Shown: piece by piece, positions 1-13,461 of the stretch
Numbering within the stretch: the first letter of the stretch is position 1
Layout of the letters: each line of letters begins with the position of its first letter
From: Anoplolepis gracilipes
Lineage: Eukaryota; Arthropoda; Insecta; Hymenoptera; Formicidae
Assembly (NCBI RefSeq): GCF_047496725.1
Contig: NC_132977.1
Span: 11,533,001-11,597,000, forward strand
DNA: 64,000 bases
Reading direction: 5' to 3'
Program-made: the position numbers and the translations under genes
Notes under the pieces: generated by a model
Databases searched by the model: none
Seen by the model: only the letters and a program-made list of their open reading frames with translations
What the model was told of the DNA's origin: nothing

Positions 1-191
1 AACACACTAACAAATCAATCAAAAGACTAAATGTAAAAGCTACACGCAAATTGATAGCACACACAACACGAATATTAATCAAATATATTATGAGTTACAG
101 GCCAAAGGGGAAAATAAACAAGTTATATCTTCGAAAGCAACGAGCAATGATAGCGATCCTGAGAAATCCGTAAAAATGCTAAAAAAAATTA

Positions 192-374
192 CAGTCGGAC
201 CTCTTATCCTACGACCCTCTTATGCTACGGAACCTCTTATCCTACGACAAAAAATCCTCTCATGCTACGATCGCGAAAGGGGAATTATACCTCCACTCTC
301 AAATTTTTGTCGTAGGATCAGAGATTTGGGGAAGATTCCAGACCGAAAATGTCGTAGGGTAAGAGGTCCGACTG
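192..374. mobile_element. pogo/Tigger-like MITE, 183 bp
   Basis: The two ends are near-perfect inverted repeats of about 24 bp, beginning CAGTCGGACCTCTTATCCTA at the left and matching on the opposite strand at the right. A TA dinucleotide sits directly outside each end (190-191 and 375-376), as expected for a Tc1/mariner/pogo target-site duplication. The interior repeats pieces of the terminal motif (CTCTTATCCTACGA, CTCATGCTACGA) and encodes no transposase. The CAGT...CCTC terminus resembles Tigger/pogo ends, so the family call is by resemblance while the MITE structure is seen directly. Short reading frames inside it are by-products. Confidence 0.8.
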
Positions 375-1390
375 TATTGAGAAGAAAAAAAAAAGAAAGA
401 TAAAGAAAAAATTGACTTGTACGTTTACATCGTGGTCGATGATGATGGTTAACCGACAGGAAATGATGTCGAATCGACCGTTACAATCAGCCGTCCCGGG
501 TGTGAAAAAAAAATAAGTCGCGAAAGAACAAACAATACAAACCTGTTTTTTCCTCAGCCTCGTCATCCGAATCTCTACAGCGCGGCATTCCTGAGATTAT
601 ATATATCGCGCTAATAAAATAATATCGTTCGCAGAGAGATACACGTGGCGGGCGCCAACAAAGAAAGGTTATCTGAAACCACGTGTTTTGTCGCCGATAT
701 GAACTTCGAAAGTTTGCGAAAAGCAACCGACAGAACCGACAATCAACGAGCGATAGACGACGCCTATTTTTCGTTGTTCCGCGGTCCCGCGCGCGACGCG
801 GGATCACCTACCGGCAAACACGTGCGATACGTCAGAATCGCATTCCGGAATCTGCTTTACCGACTAAGGAAAATATATCGTACTTACCGCGCGTAGTCGC
901 CGCCAGATGTCGCGCGGAATCGTAAACAATTCATGAACTTGAGGGACTAAATTCAATTTCGTTGTGTACGCGTAATAACGAACGTTTGCAGAAACGATAG
1001 AAAGTTTTAACGCGTTGTACTTCTCTGGTCGGAAACTGCATTTGACAGAGATACTCGAAGACAAACTGGAAAAATTCGGGAAAACCTTTTTCCTATCGGG
1101 ATATCACGTGAGTTACTGCGAAATTTATGTCGAAGCACTTTGAAATTCTCAATCAGATATGTAACGGATACAAAAGAAAATTAACACCTACAAAGGACAT
1201 ATTGACCTTATGTTTCTCTATAGATTTTCATAATTGTATTGAGATATGTGATTATAATGATGTTAAGACCGCTTTAGGTGATTTTTAACAAAATTTGAAA
1301 CAGAATTTGATTTTGTGTGCAACACGTCCTGTAGAAAAAATATATTCGAAGAAAAAATATATCTACATATACAAAGTATATTTAAATGTG
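375..1390. other. Non-coding stretch with a CpG-rich patch
   Basis: No exon could be supported here. Positions about 640-930 are clearly richer in GC and CpG than the flanks (GCGCGCGACGCGGG-type sequence) and carry short overlapping open frames on both strands. None has splice signals or a recognisable motif. The patch may be a promoter or conserved regulatory region of a gene outside the window. Confidence 0.3.
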
Positions 1391-1500
1391 CATAAATATA
1401 CATAAATATACATAAATATACATAAATATACATAAATATACATAAATATACATAAATATACATAAATATACATAAATATACATAAATATACATAAATATT
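1391..1500. repeat. 10-bp minisatellite, 11 copies
   Basis: Eleven head-to-tail copies of CATAAATATA run without interruption, and the last differs in its final base. The unit length is not a multiple of three, so every frame stays open. This explains the repetitive MYIYVYLCIF-type translation of the minus strand, which is not a gene. Confidence 0.95.
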
Positions 1501-1670
1501 AGTAAATGTGGTGTATAAAATTATAAATAGAATCTGTTTGGAATTTTATCAAACATTATCGGTTAAAATCAGCTTAATGTATAAAAAGTTTTCGCAGTAA
1601 TATTTATAATTAATATTTAACCAATTTCTTTTCATTTCAAAAGGCTCTCTCAAAAATGAATTCTCATCTA

Positions 1671-1743
1671 GCCCGGCTAGCTCAGTCGGTAGAGCATGAG
1701 ACTCTTAATCTCAGGGTCGTGGGTTCGAGCCCCACGTTGGGCG
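1671..1743 (+). tRNA. tRNA-Lys (anticodon CTT)
   Basis: A complete 73-nt cloverleaf can be folded by eye. The acceptor stem is GCCCGGC with GTTGGGC, the D arm is GCTC-AGTCGGTA-GAGC, the anticodon stem TGAGA/TCTCA encloses loop CTCTTAA with anticodon CTT, and the T arm is GTGGG-TTCGAGC-CCCAC with discriminator G. Internal A-box (TAGCTCAGTCGG) and B-box (GGTTCGAGCC) promoters are intact. There is no intron, and CCA is not encoded, as usual in eukaryotes. It should be transcribed by RNA polymerase III and read AAG lysine codons. No other tRNA was seen in the window. Confidence 0.97.
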
Positions 1744-1745
1744 AA

Positions 1746-1756
1746 TTTTTTTTTTT
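1746..1756 (+). terminator. RNA polymerase III terminator of tRNA-Lys
   Basis: A run of eleven T begins three bases after the discriminator base of the tRNA, which is the standard Pol III stop signal. Confidence 0.85.
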
Positions 1757-3200
1757 ATTATATGATTATTTGTTATTTAGAAAAAAAACACCTATCTAAA
1801 ACTTTTTGTTTTACTTTTATGAAATTGTCGAATACTACTTTTGAAAATTTGAAGGGAGAGATATAAGAATTGTATATAATATTATGAGAAACAACTTCCT
1901 CTTTTAATTGATTTATCTTTACTTTACAGGGAAAGCGCAAAACAAAGATGATCTTACGTCGTATTCTTTACTATAGTGAGTCTTTATCAACACTAATCCA
2001 CCTGCGAATTAGAGACACACGCGGTTTAAGGTGACTGCATAAGGTGAACGGTCGTCCCTGAGGTAAGGAATTTATTTTTTTCTCGGTTGATTTATCAGCG
2101 TTTTTGTCGAAGCTAAATAGTGTTATATCCATAAAAAGTTGGTTTAAAGGACCACCGAGAAAAACACCTTTAGATTAGATTTGGCCAGTTTATGGCTGTA
2201 ACCATAATTTTCAATCAGTATAGTGTCTACTTTCAACGTTTGATCATCGAGACTAGTTCTTCTATTTCAGTTACATTGTAATTTCGACAAGCAATGTATT
2301 AAAAATGTGTGTTTGATATTTAGAAATCAAAACATGTTTAATGTCGTGTACAATGACGATTGGTAATAGTGATCGATGTGAGAAATTGAAAAATTTTAGA
2401 AAAATAATAGCGACATTGAAGTAGTAATAATATGAAATAATTTCCAACGCGTTACAATTGACACTTATTATTTTTCTTTGGGATTTGTTTAATGATATTC
2501 TTAGATAAATAATTATCGCATTTTTTAAATAATGTTATAACAATTAGATTGAATGTGGAAAATATAATTAAATATCATTACATTATAATTATTATTAAAT
2601 AACAAGATTTTCAATTTTCATTTTAACCCAACGTAATAATTGAATTTCGTATTCTTTGAATTATATATTATTCCACAGAGATAAAAATAAATACGTTAAA
2701 GAGTCGAAATAATTTAGCAGATTTAATAACCAAGATCCAGATTAATTGACGTCTACAGTATTCAATCAAGACGTCGAACCAAGCACGATTCATCTCAATT
2801 ACGCGCGAGAAATTCAGCGTGTCATTAAATTCAGTCTCAAATCATTTCGCATGCCTCGCGGTCGCGGACAGTAGCCGCATGTAATGACACGTGTGTTATG
2901 TTTTTACTTCCGACATCATTATCCATCATCATCTATAAAAGAGAAATAAAGTCGAGTTTGATAATTATAATTAAGGTAAATTTTAATTTATAAATAAATT
3001 CATACATATACGAATTTAAGTTATAAATGAATATATATATTTAGATAAATGTAAATGATATTTTAAAACGTTGACAGTTTAATTTTAATGACAGATGCTT
3101 TGCTGAATCTAGAATAGATTTTTTTCTTATAAACCTTCTCAAAAGAGATAGTTATTGTGCTTCTTTCTCTCTCTCTCTCTCTCTCCCCCCCTCTCTCCCT

Positions 3201-3241
<41 letters not shown>

Positions 3242-4461
3242 GCTTTCTTTTTCTCTTTATCTCAATAAATAGTTTGTGATAAATTGGATTTCTACAAATT
3301 CTTCAAATCATTTATCGTTTCAAGATGTTTTAATTTTTTTTAAATCGTTTGCACTTTGATAACTTGTGGATCAACGTGTCTGCATGCGCGCATTTGTTTC
3401 GTTATAGTTTTGATTATATTTATAACGATTTCGCTAACAGAATTTAGTATGAAACACGATTCTTAAGTTGATGAACGAGAGGGATCGGGTCACGTACAAG
3501 CAACTTTGTTGACGTAATACGAATCGATGCGTACGCGCGCAAGAAGTAAGTAAGATAAGAAGCGTGGAGACGGTCGCGGCGAGACGAAATCTCTCGCCAT
3601 GTCTGACTAAGCTTGACACTTACTACTTGCCGCTTTCGCTTGATACTTCCGCGATTCATTCGCGATGTGTAATTTTCGGGCAACAGCTGATAAAGCTGTA
3701 ATATTTTGACAAGTATATATTTCAATACAATATACGTTTTTTACATTTACATCTCTCCCGGGATTCTCGGTTAAATCAATTTCAATTTTTCGAGTTCTTA
3801 AATTGCAAAGAATCTTAAACATTTCTCGATCAAAGATTCTTATAAAGCTCAAAGTTTTTCTATGACGATTTACTTCCGCAATATTCCATATTTTCAGCGA
3901 CTATTAACTCCATGTCTATAACCGAATAAGGTAGCTTGACCTATATTTGCGTTGGAGCTGTACGCTTGCGTGTTATCGAATCGATATTATCCCAATCGAC
4001 AAGCGATAATAAATTCGATAATATATTTTTGTAGATTCAGTCAACGAAAGAAATGAACGGGAAAGAAATTTATTAATGACGTTTTTCTTGATTGATATAA
4101 TTTTCGCTCATTTTTTGTAATTGGGAACGTGTTTTAAACATTATTTTTTTTGCTATGCAAAAAAATTAACTACAATTTAATGCATTGTAATATATATATA
4201 TAAATATATATATATATTTATTTATTTATTTATTTATACACATAAAGCAGAACTTTTCCAAAAAGTATAAGTATGTTAACAAAATTGAAAAAAGTATTTT
4301 TAGCATTATTTTTAATTTTACATAAAAATAAATTTATGTCATGTCTTTTTCCAAAATTTAAAATAAATTTTGTGCAAGATTAATTATCTTTTTCTGTATT
4401 TTTATTTCTATTTATTTTTATATTTCTTCTATTTCTTTTTATTAATTTATTATATGTTTAA
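1757..4461. other. AT-rich non-coding spacer
   Basis: No exon or RNA gene was recognised. The stretch contains a CT microsatellite (about 3166-3238), AT-rich simple sequence and a short TA/TTTA tract around 4190-4235. Open frames at 3434-3852 on the minus strand overlap each other in several frames and show no family motif. Confidence 0.4.
3166..3238. repeat. (CT)n microsatellite
   Basis: Pure and near-pure CT dinucleotide run, interrupted once by CCCCCC. Confidence 0.95.
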
Positions 4462-4980
4462 GCAGGGTGTTATATACTATCTGGAAAAACACGGAAAACC
4501 TTACAGAATTCTTACAGAATTTTTTGTATCTGAAGAAATCGGGGAGTTATCATAAAATTTTATTAGGACTCAGGAATTTAAAAAAATCCTCTCTTTGATA
4601 ATTTTGCTTTTATACTGTAAATTATAAATATATATCTCTATTAATATTCAATGTTTTAACGAATATTGAATGTGCAGTATATATTTTTTATTTTAATTTT
4701 TAGTGATTAAAAATTGTTATTTTAATAAAAGCTATTTAGTTTTATCAGTACACTTGTAAAGTCTACAGCTTAAAACTTAAGTAACATTATGTTTTCCTTT
4801 GCCTGCATTAGTGTATGATAAACAAAATTTATTAGATAAATACAGTGGAATAAAATCTCAAAAATATTCTCTTTATTTGAAATTTTAAATACCTGGAGAG
4901 ATTTTTTAATGATTTTTTTACGATCCCATCAGGGAATTTAATGATTTTTTTAAGATTTGGATAAACATTCTGTTAAGTTG
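4462..4980. mobile_element. Degenerate CAGGGTGT-ended repeat
   Basis: The left end reads GCAGGGTGTTATATACTATC and is followed by CTGGAAAAACACGGAAAACC. Degenerate internal motifs follow (ACCTGGAGAGATTTTTTAAT, CAGGGAATTTAATGA), and the stretch ends near GGATAAACATTCTGTTAA, a decayed inverse of the left terminus. This pattern resembles dispersed insect repeats built from 'CTGGAAAAACCTGGAAA' phrases. The copy is old and the boundaries are approximate. It has no coding capacity. Confidence 0.4.
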
Positions 4981-7900
4981 TGTATGCGTTTTTTGACTGT
5001 TACATTTATATAAATTGTTCTAAAAAAATTAAATAGAATATTAATATTATTTATGAGATATTAAACTTTGTTATTTTTCATTGCTATTAAGTAAAATATA
5101 CAATTAATGCATATGCAAGCTTTGTGAGATGAATCATGACAAGTTAGGAAGATAATGCCTTGTCTTTCTTTATCTGTTTTTTTCTCAGGAAGCTATGTGT
5201 CCTTTGACCTCCTCTTATTGCTTCTCGGATTGGATCGTATATTTCTTTATCTATCATGCAGTGGATATACCTCTGAATACCGTACAAGTTCATTTTGAGA
5301 AGCCGAATGTAATTATGTAACGACATCCGTTTTATTGAAATTAGCTTAGGATCTTAAAATGCCGCGACGAATGAGTCATTCAATTATGAATCCTCAAAAG
5401 TTGAAAAAGAAGCTTGTTAATTTCTTGACTCGCAGAGTAATTTTCATAATTCTCAATGAGAAATAATAAACGTTATTATCGAACACTTCTTATATACAGC
5501 ACCGTACTGTTATCTATAACGTTGTGATCTAAAGAGTGAGTGTTGAAAATTATTAGATTCACTCACGATATAACGAATCAATTGTTCAACCAAAAATGGT
5601 GCGCATATTTGCGTTGAATTGATTGGCCTTCAACCCCGCATCGGTATTATGATTCGTGTCAATGCACCTTCGAAGAATTAGAAAGCGAAATAAAATAATA
5701 CTTGTAATATAAACGCTTACATATATTTAATTAAACTTAATTTTTTACGTTTGTATTTGTTTTATTTATATTCACCGCTGTCATATTTCGCGGTAATTTT
5801 TTATTTCATATTATACATTCCATTTACCTCAAATTGTATACATATTCTATGCGAAATATTATATAATTATCTAATTATACTTTTTATTATATAAGAAAAT
5901 GACAGTAGGCTCTTATAATTATTATGTAACTCAAATACTGTATCGATGAAACTTTATGAAGGTATAGCTTTTATTAGGCAGGTCAGAGTCAGATCATACT
6001 TTATTTCGGAAAGCCGATCTTAGCTATTTTTGTGAGTCCGTCTATTTATCTAGGTCAGGGGCATTTGGATAGAAAAGAGAGCCTGTTCTTTCTTCTCCAC
6101 ATGTATCGTTAACTCGGATTTTAACCGAGTCATTGACACGTCGAGTGAAACGTCGAGAGAAAAATTAATCGATCAATGCTTTCTTTCTGAGAGGCGATTT
6201 TTAAAAAAATATTTCTCGCTTGAGTCATTTGGAAAAAAAACAGAGATTACTATCTAAAGAAGGGTAAAACGTTTAATTTTTTTTTTTTTTTATCCCGCCG
6301 TGCTGTGTAAAAGCATTGGGACATACCAGGCGTCTGCGCATCGCATGAGTCGCGCTATGTATAGACGGTGATACGCCTGGGGCATCGGTTCCTTCGTGCG
6401 AATTGTATGTATGTTCATTGCAGGGCCGGTCATCGGCCAAAGCGCATCGAGCCGCTTCTCGGTGGAAACGTTGTTGAAAAAAAAAACGTCGTGTTTCCGA
6501 AAGTCGATACAATCGCGCAACCGAAGACGACAGATTCTCCGGGAGAGATTTGCAATTCTTTCAGTGATGTATATTGTTTTAGTTTGAAAAAAAAAAAAAA
6601 AAAAAAAATTATAAGATCTGATTACTTGAAATAAATGAAGCGTCTTTATGAGGAAGAAGTCGGAAGCAAATAGCAAGAATTATGAGTGAAATTTCAATGT
6701 GAATGTTTAATGAAAAAGTGCGCTTTCTTCATCAGCTGTTTATCGATTGTCAAATACATTTAGAAGTATTTTTCAATGAACGCGATCGATACAAGTGGGA
6801 TTGCGCTTGGAACCAGCAGCCGTTTTACGAAAAATAAAAGGTAATTGTACAAATGTACACATTACGAAAATTAGGCTCTAGACTCTAATCTATTAACAGA
6901 TATATTATCATAAGACTAATGTATAATCATCAACTAATGTATTAAGCAAAGAATGAGCTAATTAGAGCCGGGCGGAAGATCAAAGGAGCAAAATAAAAAT
7001 AAAAATAATGTGTTAAAATTTATTAAAAAATGTAGAACGCGCGTGATGCTTCATGATTTTGCATGTGAATAATTATCATTATGTAGGGATTAATGTAATC
7101 TTTTTTTGTACTTTGCACTTGCTTCAGCAGCAACATATATTGAATAGAAATTAGTTGATAAACAATCCCTGCGCAAGGATGACATTCAAACACTTGAAGC
7201 GCATGTTCCATATTTTTAAATAATCTTTACAATTATCTTTATTTTATTTGTATTTTTATTTTGCGCCTTTGACTTTGTCCAGTTCTAATTAGCCTGGTTT
7301 TTTACTTAATATATTTCTACAAATTATGTAAAAGATCTCTTTGATACATAATACTCATATTAATACAACTCAGATTTTCAAAGTGTTACTAAGATAATTT
7401 AAAATTAAATATTAAAAATCAATTATGTAATTAAATACGAAAAACGTTCAAATTCCAAAATTGACTTTAAATTTGTCTGTCGTTAAACTTAATTAAATGT
7501 CGCGTTCGGCAAAACTGAAAATGACAAAGTTCATATTAATATAACTGGATAATCGATTGTTTCGCGTTTTTAGTAAACTAAAATTAGAATTTGTATCTAG
7601 CTAAATGCATTACTTTTGAGTTAAATGCTATGCTTGGAGGTCGAGACTGGCATAATATAATATGTGCGTGGACTGAATATACATAAAACGCTATCGCGTT
7701 CCTAACAATTTTCATGAGTTCTTCGTCGGTCACGATTTTGACTTTTAGAGTGTTCGCCGCTTCGTGTTACGTCAAAGCCACTTTTATCGAGCCAGAAATG
7801 TCGTCTGTTTGTCTGCTCGCAGAAAAATTATAAATTTCGGCGTACATAAAACGGCAGCACCGAGAGCCTCTTTACAGTAGCGGTGCGAATAAACATTTGT

Positions 7901-10900
7901 TTTTCGCGCCGATTATCTTCACGGACTGGCGACGGAGGAAACACAGATTGTTTAATCGTACATAATTATCCTTAAGGCCTACGTTAATTGTACGCCATAT
8001 TTTTATTGTCGTACCGACAATTTCAACGTCAAGTAAAGTTAGGAAAATCGTCGAGAAGACTAATTCTAACAATACACGATTAAAGGACAAAAGAACAAAA
8101 TTAAGGAAGAAATAATTTTCTGCGCCAACTTAAAAAAATAGGCTTTTTATTTAACGAAGGGAAAGTAATGAGAGATTATACATCGATAAAAATGCCTACA
8201 AAATAATTAAATAATTTAACAATATAAATTTAGAAAATTTTTTCTACACATAAACTGTGTAAAAATAATAATATATAATATATACATAATATATATATAT
8301 ATATATATATTATTATCTAAATTTATTAATTTAAAAGTAGCATCAAGTGAAAAATACAAAATCTTTTAATGAATCATCGATTATTAATTATATAATATAT
8401 AAAGAAATGCATATGATTTTAAAAATCATTTTTTTCGACTCGTGACATTCTTTTCTTCCCTCGAGTTTACCGATACTATCGATTTCAATGTTGATGCTAC
8501 GTGGAAAATCACATCACATGCAAATTATGCGATAATTTCCGTTGTCAGAGAGGCGCGAGATATCGATTATTTCGCATTCTCAGGAATTGAAGTGCGATCG
8601 ATAGTGCTTTTCAGATTCTGGAAAACCGTTTGACGTTTCGTAGATTTGAATTTTATTTTTCTTTCTCATAAAGAAATTTTCGCTATAAACGCAATTCTTT
8701 ATAATAGATACCAGATATTTTTTATAAAAGAACTTGGAGATAGTTTTTCTCAACTCGTAGTTCTACAAATGTATATATTTTTTGAGAACTGAATCAGCAT
8801 ATATATATATATATATAAAACACTCGGGGTCCGTTTTTCCAACGTCAATTTTAATTTTCTCATTATCAATTCAAATTATATTATTGTTTCGTCGTTAAAA
8901 AAATTCGGACAAATTCAAGAAAAAGAGACGAAGATATAATTTAAACCGAGATTAAAATTAAAATCGTTGGAGAAACTGCTGCTGAAGAATTAAAAATTAA
9001 ATAAGTTTATACGTATTTAATATAAGTCATATCTGAAATGCATATATCTTAAATATAAAATATGAAGTTTGCAAATTACAAATTTTTCCGTCGAATATAT
9101 ATTTTAATCTTTAATTCAATATCATTCTACAAAGATCTTAAATTCCGAAATGACGGTGGGACATTTCGCGAGGACTGCCGTATAAATGCAAACAATTGTT
9201 CCGTGATGGAAGAGACCTGCGCGGTGTTCGTATGGATAAAATCGTTAGCAAGCTTCTCGATAATATCACGGGGTAGATTTGCCTGACGCGGTGCACAGAC
9301 CTTCTTTCCCTCCTCCGAGTGAGGGCGAGTTACTGTGGCAGAGAATGTAGATACCTGTGGCCCCAAACTGTACACGAGTTGCGAGTATTGATCACGTCGC
9401 GTCGCCGACTCGACGTTCTGGAGCGGCCATCTTTAGAGGAAAGAGGGAATCGTTCGCAAAATTAACGCGCACTTTCCTTCCGACGCCACAAATTGCACGT
9501 GAAAATTTTCCAAGCCATAAAGACGCTTCTTTTTCTTCATTAGAATAATGAGAATAAAATAACTCGTCGTTAGAAAGTACGTCTCTCTCTCTCTCTCTCT
9601 CTCGCTCTCGCTGTCATTTATCTGTCAAATAACTAAATAAAAATAAAAATTAAATATTTATATATATATACTATTAAGTTTTTTTAAAAATAAACTTTGA
9701 CAGATTTTTAAGTATACTCATCTATTTGTATATATTAATATATAGAAAATGTTTACATCAATAATATGTATAATTGTTCTATTTATTTCTCGTTTGCAGA
9801 AAAATGCAAATTTTGCATTCCTACATTCCTGTCTTATTTGATATTCAATGAAAAACTTAAATTTTAAATTATTATTTTAGCAAATGAATTGATTTTCCGA
9901 AATATATTTATCTCGCTCGTCGATTCTACGAGGCCGAGTGCGGAAATCGCGCAAGAATCCTAGAAAACAGACTCCAGTAATCCGACACGCGTGTAGATCA
10001 TGTATAGTGTTTTCTCAGAGCGTCACGCACGATCTCTCGCTAAAGGTGTGAGTCAGATTATGAAAATGTATCGAGCGCGGCGTTTAAGAAGCTTTGCGTT
10101 GAAAAAAAACCGCTAACGACATGTTTGAGGTAAATCGACTCGGACAGAAAACGGAGTCACGAGTGTGTGGCTGACTACGTTTTTATCGACGCGTTCTATT
10201 ATCGCGCAATTATATACGGTTCGACGTAGACGTATTAGTTGTCTTCCCGTCGCGTCGCGATCCTACTCTCGTACAGATGAATGAATCTTCGACCGATGTT
10301 GAACGTAAATCTTTCCTAGAAGTGATCCATAATGCATCCCGCGAATTTCTCTCTCATCGCATCGATAACGCATAAACGCCACACTCCGTTATCGCGCAAT
10401 CGTATCGTTGCACATATGTTTTCTGCAGTAAGAACAAGCGTTTATCTTACAAAACTTCCGGTCGTCCTAATCTTTTTCAATTGTATCTTACTGATTCATA
10501 GGAGAATGTATATACGCGATATTGCTGACGGATTTAATGCGCGAGTAAATATTTTTCCTATAGCAAAATGAAACTTTACATAATAAATATTAAATATCCT
10601 TCGGCAGAAGCGTTCGTTATTATTAATGGTCTTACTCAATCGAGTGAGAATAACGCGGCGAATAATCAGCTCGGTCGTGCCTGATACGTCAATTTAAATT
10701 CGCAAATATCTATTAAAGCCATGCTCGATAATTATTCCGCGGACACGTGCATACGCGTGAGTAATAAGTTTATGCACCGGTCATTGCGTGTCCGAGCGGG
10801 ACATACGAGCCGCTTTGGCAATTTGATTCAGTCAGCACCTATGACATGTACAATAAAATCCCGATTACTTTATGATTCATAGAAACACTTTTGCCTAATG

Positions 10901-13169
10901 CATTGGACAAATATAAACATTGGCGATACGGCGGTCTCGAGTTGCGAAATTCTAACGCAAATAATATAGCTTTCCGTATTACAATTTGATACTGTTAATA
11001 TCAAATCTTGCTTTAATCCTCGCAACTCGAGGATGTCTTAAAATATTGTGCGTATTAACAATTGTTATTTAGATAAAACGTATCTTGCATTATGGTTTTA
11101 TGGAAAATATGATTTAGAAATTAATTAGTTACGTAAAGGCTCTATAATATAATAATAAATATAAAATATTTGGCATTAGAGCAATAATATGTAAATATAC
11201 AGAGGTAACTTATTATAAGATTGAGTATTGTATAGTAATATCGCATCTATTTATAAAAATAAAATTATTGAATTTAAACGGTTAATAATACCGCCAGAAT
11301 TGTTAACACCATATTATAACTTTAAATTTTATGCTTATTATGATTTAGAACCTATCACCTAAATCAGATAATTTCTCGATATTTAAAAAAATTTTTTTAT
11401 TGAATTAAATTTGATATCCATTATTTTAGATTATTGAAACGTTTAGATTGTTAGGATATTTGCAACTTTGAAATATTTAAAGAATGATAAGCCTTTAATG
11501 AAAGTATGCGGAACTTCCTGCAAATCAATGTCACATCTTATTATTAATTATTGTGGAAAATTGATATTAAAAGAATAATATTATGAAATAAACTATAAAC
11601 AGTAATATGCGACAGATGTAAAGTTTGCAATTATTTCGTGTTAAAAATGCAATTTTATATTATTTTCTTAAATATTTGTTTTACAGTTACTACAATCGAT
11701 AGAGCGGGTGTGTCGGTTCTCGATGCGCCCGGTAATTATTCGTGACCTCGCGCAATTATCATTGCTGATAAAGCTGCGATAATTTTCATCGGTTATCGAA
11801 CGCGAACATTGGTACAACTATTGCGTAAAATAAGAGAAAAAAAGACAGAGAGACAAAGAGAGGCCTTTACTTTTCCTTATCGTAATTCCCGTGAATTAAA
11901 ATTCTAATTATTCTAATTATTATAATTATTTGTAATATAATACTACTTGACCTTATTTCACTTTGTAATCAGCGTATTTGGTTCTTAAATATTCAAATGT
12001 TTCTCTACAGTACAAATAGTCAAAGAGTAAAATAATTTGTATAAACCGCGAAAATCAAGTTTGATTAATATTAAATTGAATTAATAAATTGTTCTCTCCG
12101 ATCGATTAATTTTGATCTCAATTTTTTCTCAGTTTAAGAGAGTTCAACAAATAATTATTGTTTGAAAAAACTTTTGAAAATAAAAGACGAAATTAGTTTC
12201 GTTGCAGAGAGCAATTGAATAAAATTACGCGAAATTAATGAAATTATTGCACGATCAATTAAATAATCAATTAAATTGAAACTTTAATCATTTCACTTTC
12301 ACAATTTTGTTGCTGTTTTAATTGTTTTTATTATTGTTATAATTGAATAATTTTGATTTGTAATGTAAACTTTATATAATTTTTTGCAAAAAACTCATGT
12401 TTGAATTACATCGGGACATAAATGCCTGTGTTTTAAATATTATCAACAATGATAATTGCTCATAACACGGTGGGAATAAGAGTAACATAATTTATTGCTA
12501 CGAACTACTACTATTCTATGCTGCTGTCATACAAATCGCTATAGCCATTAAAATAATTAAATCGGTCATTGATGCGTGATAAACGCCTTTATATCGAATT
12601 AATCGTTGCACACAGAAAAGTTCGCGCAATTATTTTCCGTATCGTGGAAGCATATCCCGTTCACTTGGGTTTTTCTTCATTTGCAACATTTCTATCTCAC
12701 TTCCTCACTCTTCCACATTCGATTCTTCACTTTCTATCCCTCTTCTTCTCGTTGCTCCCCGCATCCGTTGTTATGCTTCCTGTCTGGATGATAAAAAAAG
12801 TGTGGATAAAGTTGTTATACAAGGATTACATATTCGATATTACATGTTTTTCTAGGTCAAACGCGGGTTTTCTTCTCGCGCGGTAGAGGGGAGAGAGTTA
12901 TAGCGCACCGGAGATAATGATTCATTATCTCGCGGTTTTATTATCTCGTAGGTACGCTGGAAATGTACTTCGCTTCGAATCGTTGGATTAGGACTAGAGG
13001 AAAAGATTTTTCTACTCCTGATGGCCAATCGAATACTGAGTGCAAAATGGATCCAAGTAAGGCTGGATATAGTGGTTTTGAGAGGGCAAAGACGCAATGT
13101 TTGATCTGGAACCATTTACTTGTCAGTTGTCAATCGGTCGGCATAGTTTCGTTGATTCTATCTTTCTTA
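4981..13169. other. Long non-coding spacer
   Basis: No exon with splice signals and a recognisable protein could be supported over about 8 kb. Present are TA microsatellites (about 8288-8312 and 8801-8816), a TC run at about 9583-9602 and poly-A/T tracts (6279-6291, 6588-6608). GC-richer patches lie at about 6290-6560 and 9290-9540. These patches carry overlapping frames on both strands, more consistent with regulatory DNA than with exons. The motif GAGCGGCCATCTTTAGAGG near 9420 resembles a promoter-type CCATCTT site, which is weak evidence. Confidence 0.35.
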
Positions 13170-13331
13170 AAGCTCGTATTAAACTACGCATTGAAGATTG
13201 AGACTGAGATTGAAGATTGAAAATTGACCAATCAGGATCAAAAAAATTTAGTTTCTCCTGTCCCGATTGGTCCAACTTCAATCTTTAATTTTTAATCTTC
13301 AATTTTCAATACATGGGCTCGATACGAGCTT
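13170..13331. mobile_element. Palindromic 162-bp MITE-like hairpin
   Basis: The outer ends are AAGCTCGTAT and ATACGAGCTT, perfect inverse copies. Moving inward, GCATTGAAGATTG faces CAATTTTCAATAC, and TTGACCAATCAGGATC faces GTCCCGATTGGTCCAA. The whole segment can fold into one long imperfect hairpin with an AAAAAAATTTAG loop. No clear target duplication is visible. It lies about 130 bp upstream of the secreted-peptide exon. Confidence 0.65.
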
Positions 13332-13432
13332 CAGAGATAGTTGAAAGACGAGAGTCGTAGTTGCAAAAACACGTGGATCATCGTGTGATCGATCAGGACG
13401 ATTTGATTTATGTTAGATCGAGCGAGTGTCAA

Positions 13433-13438
13433 TCAGTT
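13433..13438 (+). promoter_or_regulatory. Possible arthropod initiator for the secreted-peptide gene
   Basis: ATCAGT lies 24-29 bases before the ATG of the small secreted-peptide gene and matches the arthropod Inr core TCAGT. An E-box CACGTG sits at 13370-13375, about 65 bases upstream. A TATATAAAG string at 13445-13453 lies too close to the ATG to set a start upstream of it. Function is inferred from motif and position only. Confidence 0.35.
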
Positions 13439-13461
13439 ATATATTATATAAAGTGCAAATC

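Noticed and set aside
1263..1493. Minus-strand frame with repeated MYIYVYLCIF
   Set aside because: Entirely produced by the 10-bp minisatellite, whose unit keeps all frames open.
6290..6676. Overlapping frames on both strands in a GC-richer patch
   Set aside because: They contain poly-A/T runs and no consistent splice structure. Better read as regulatory or neutral sequence.
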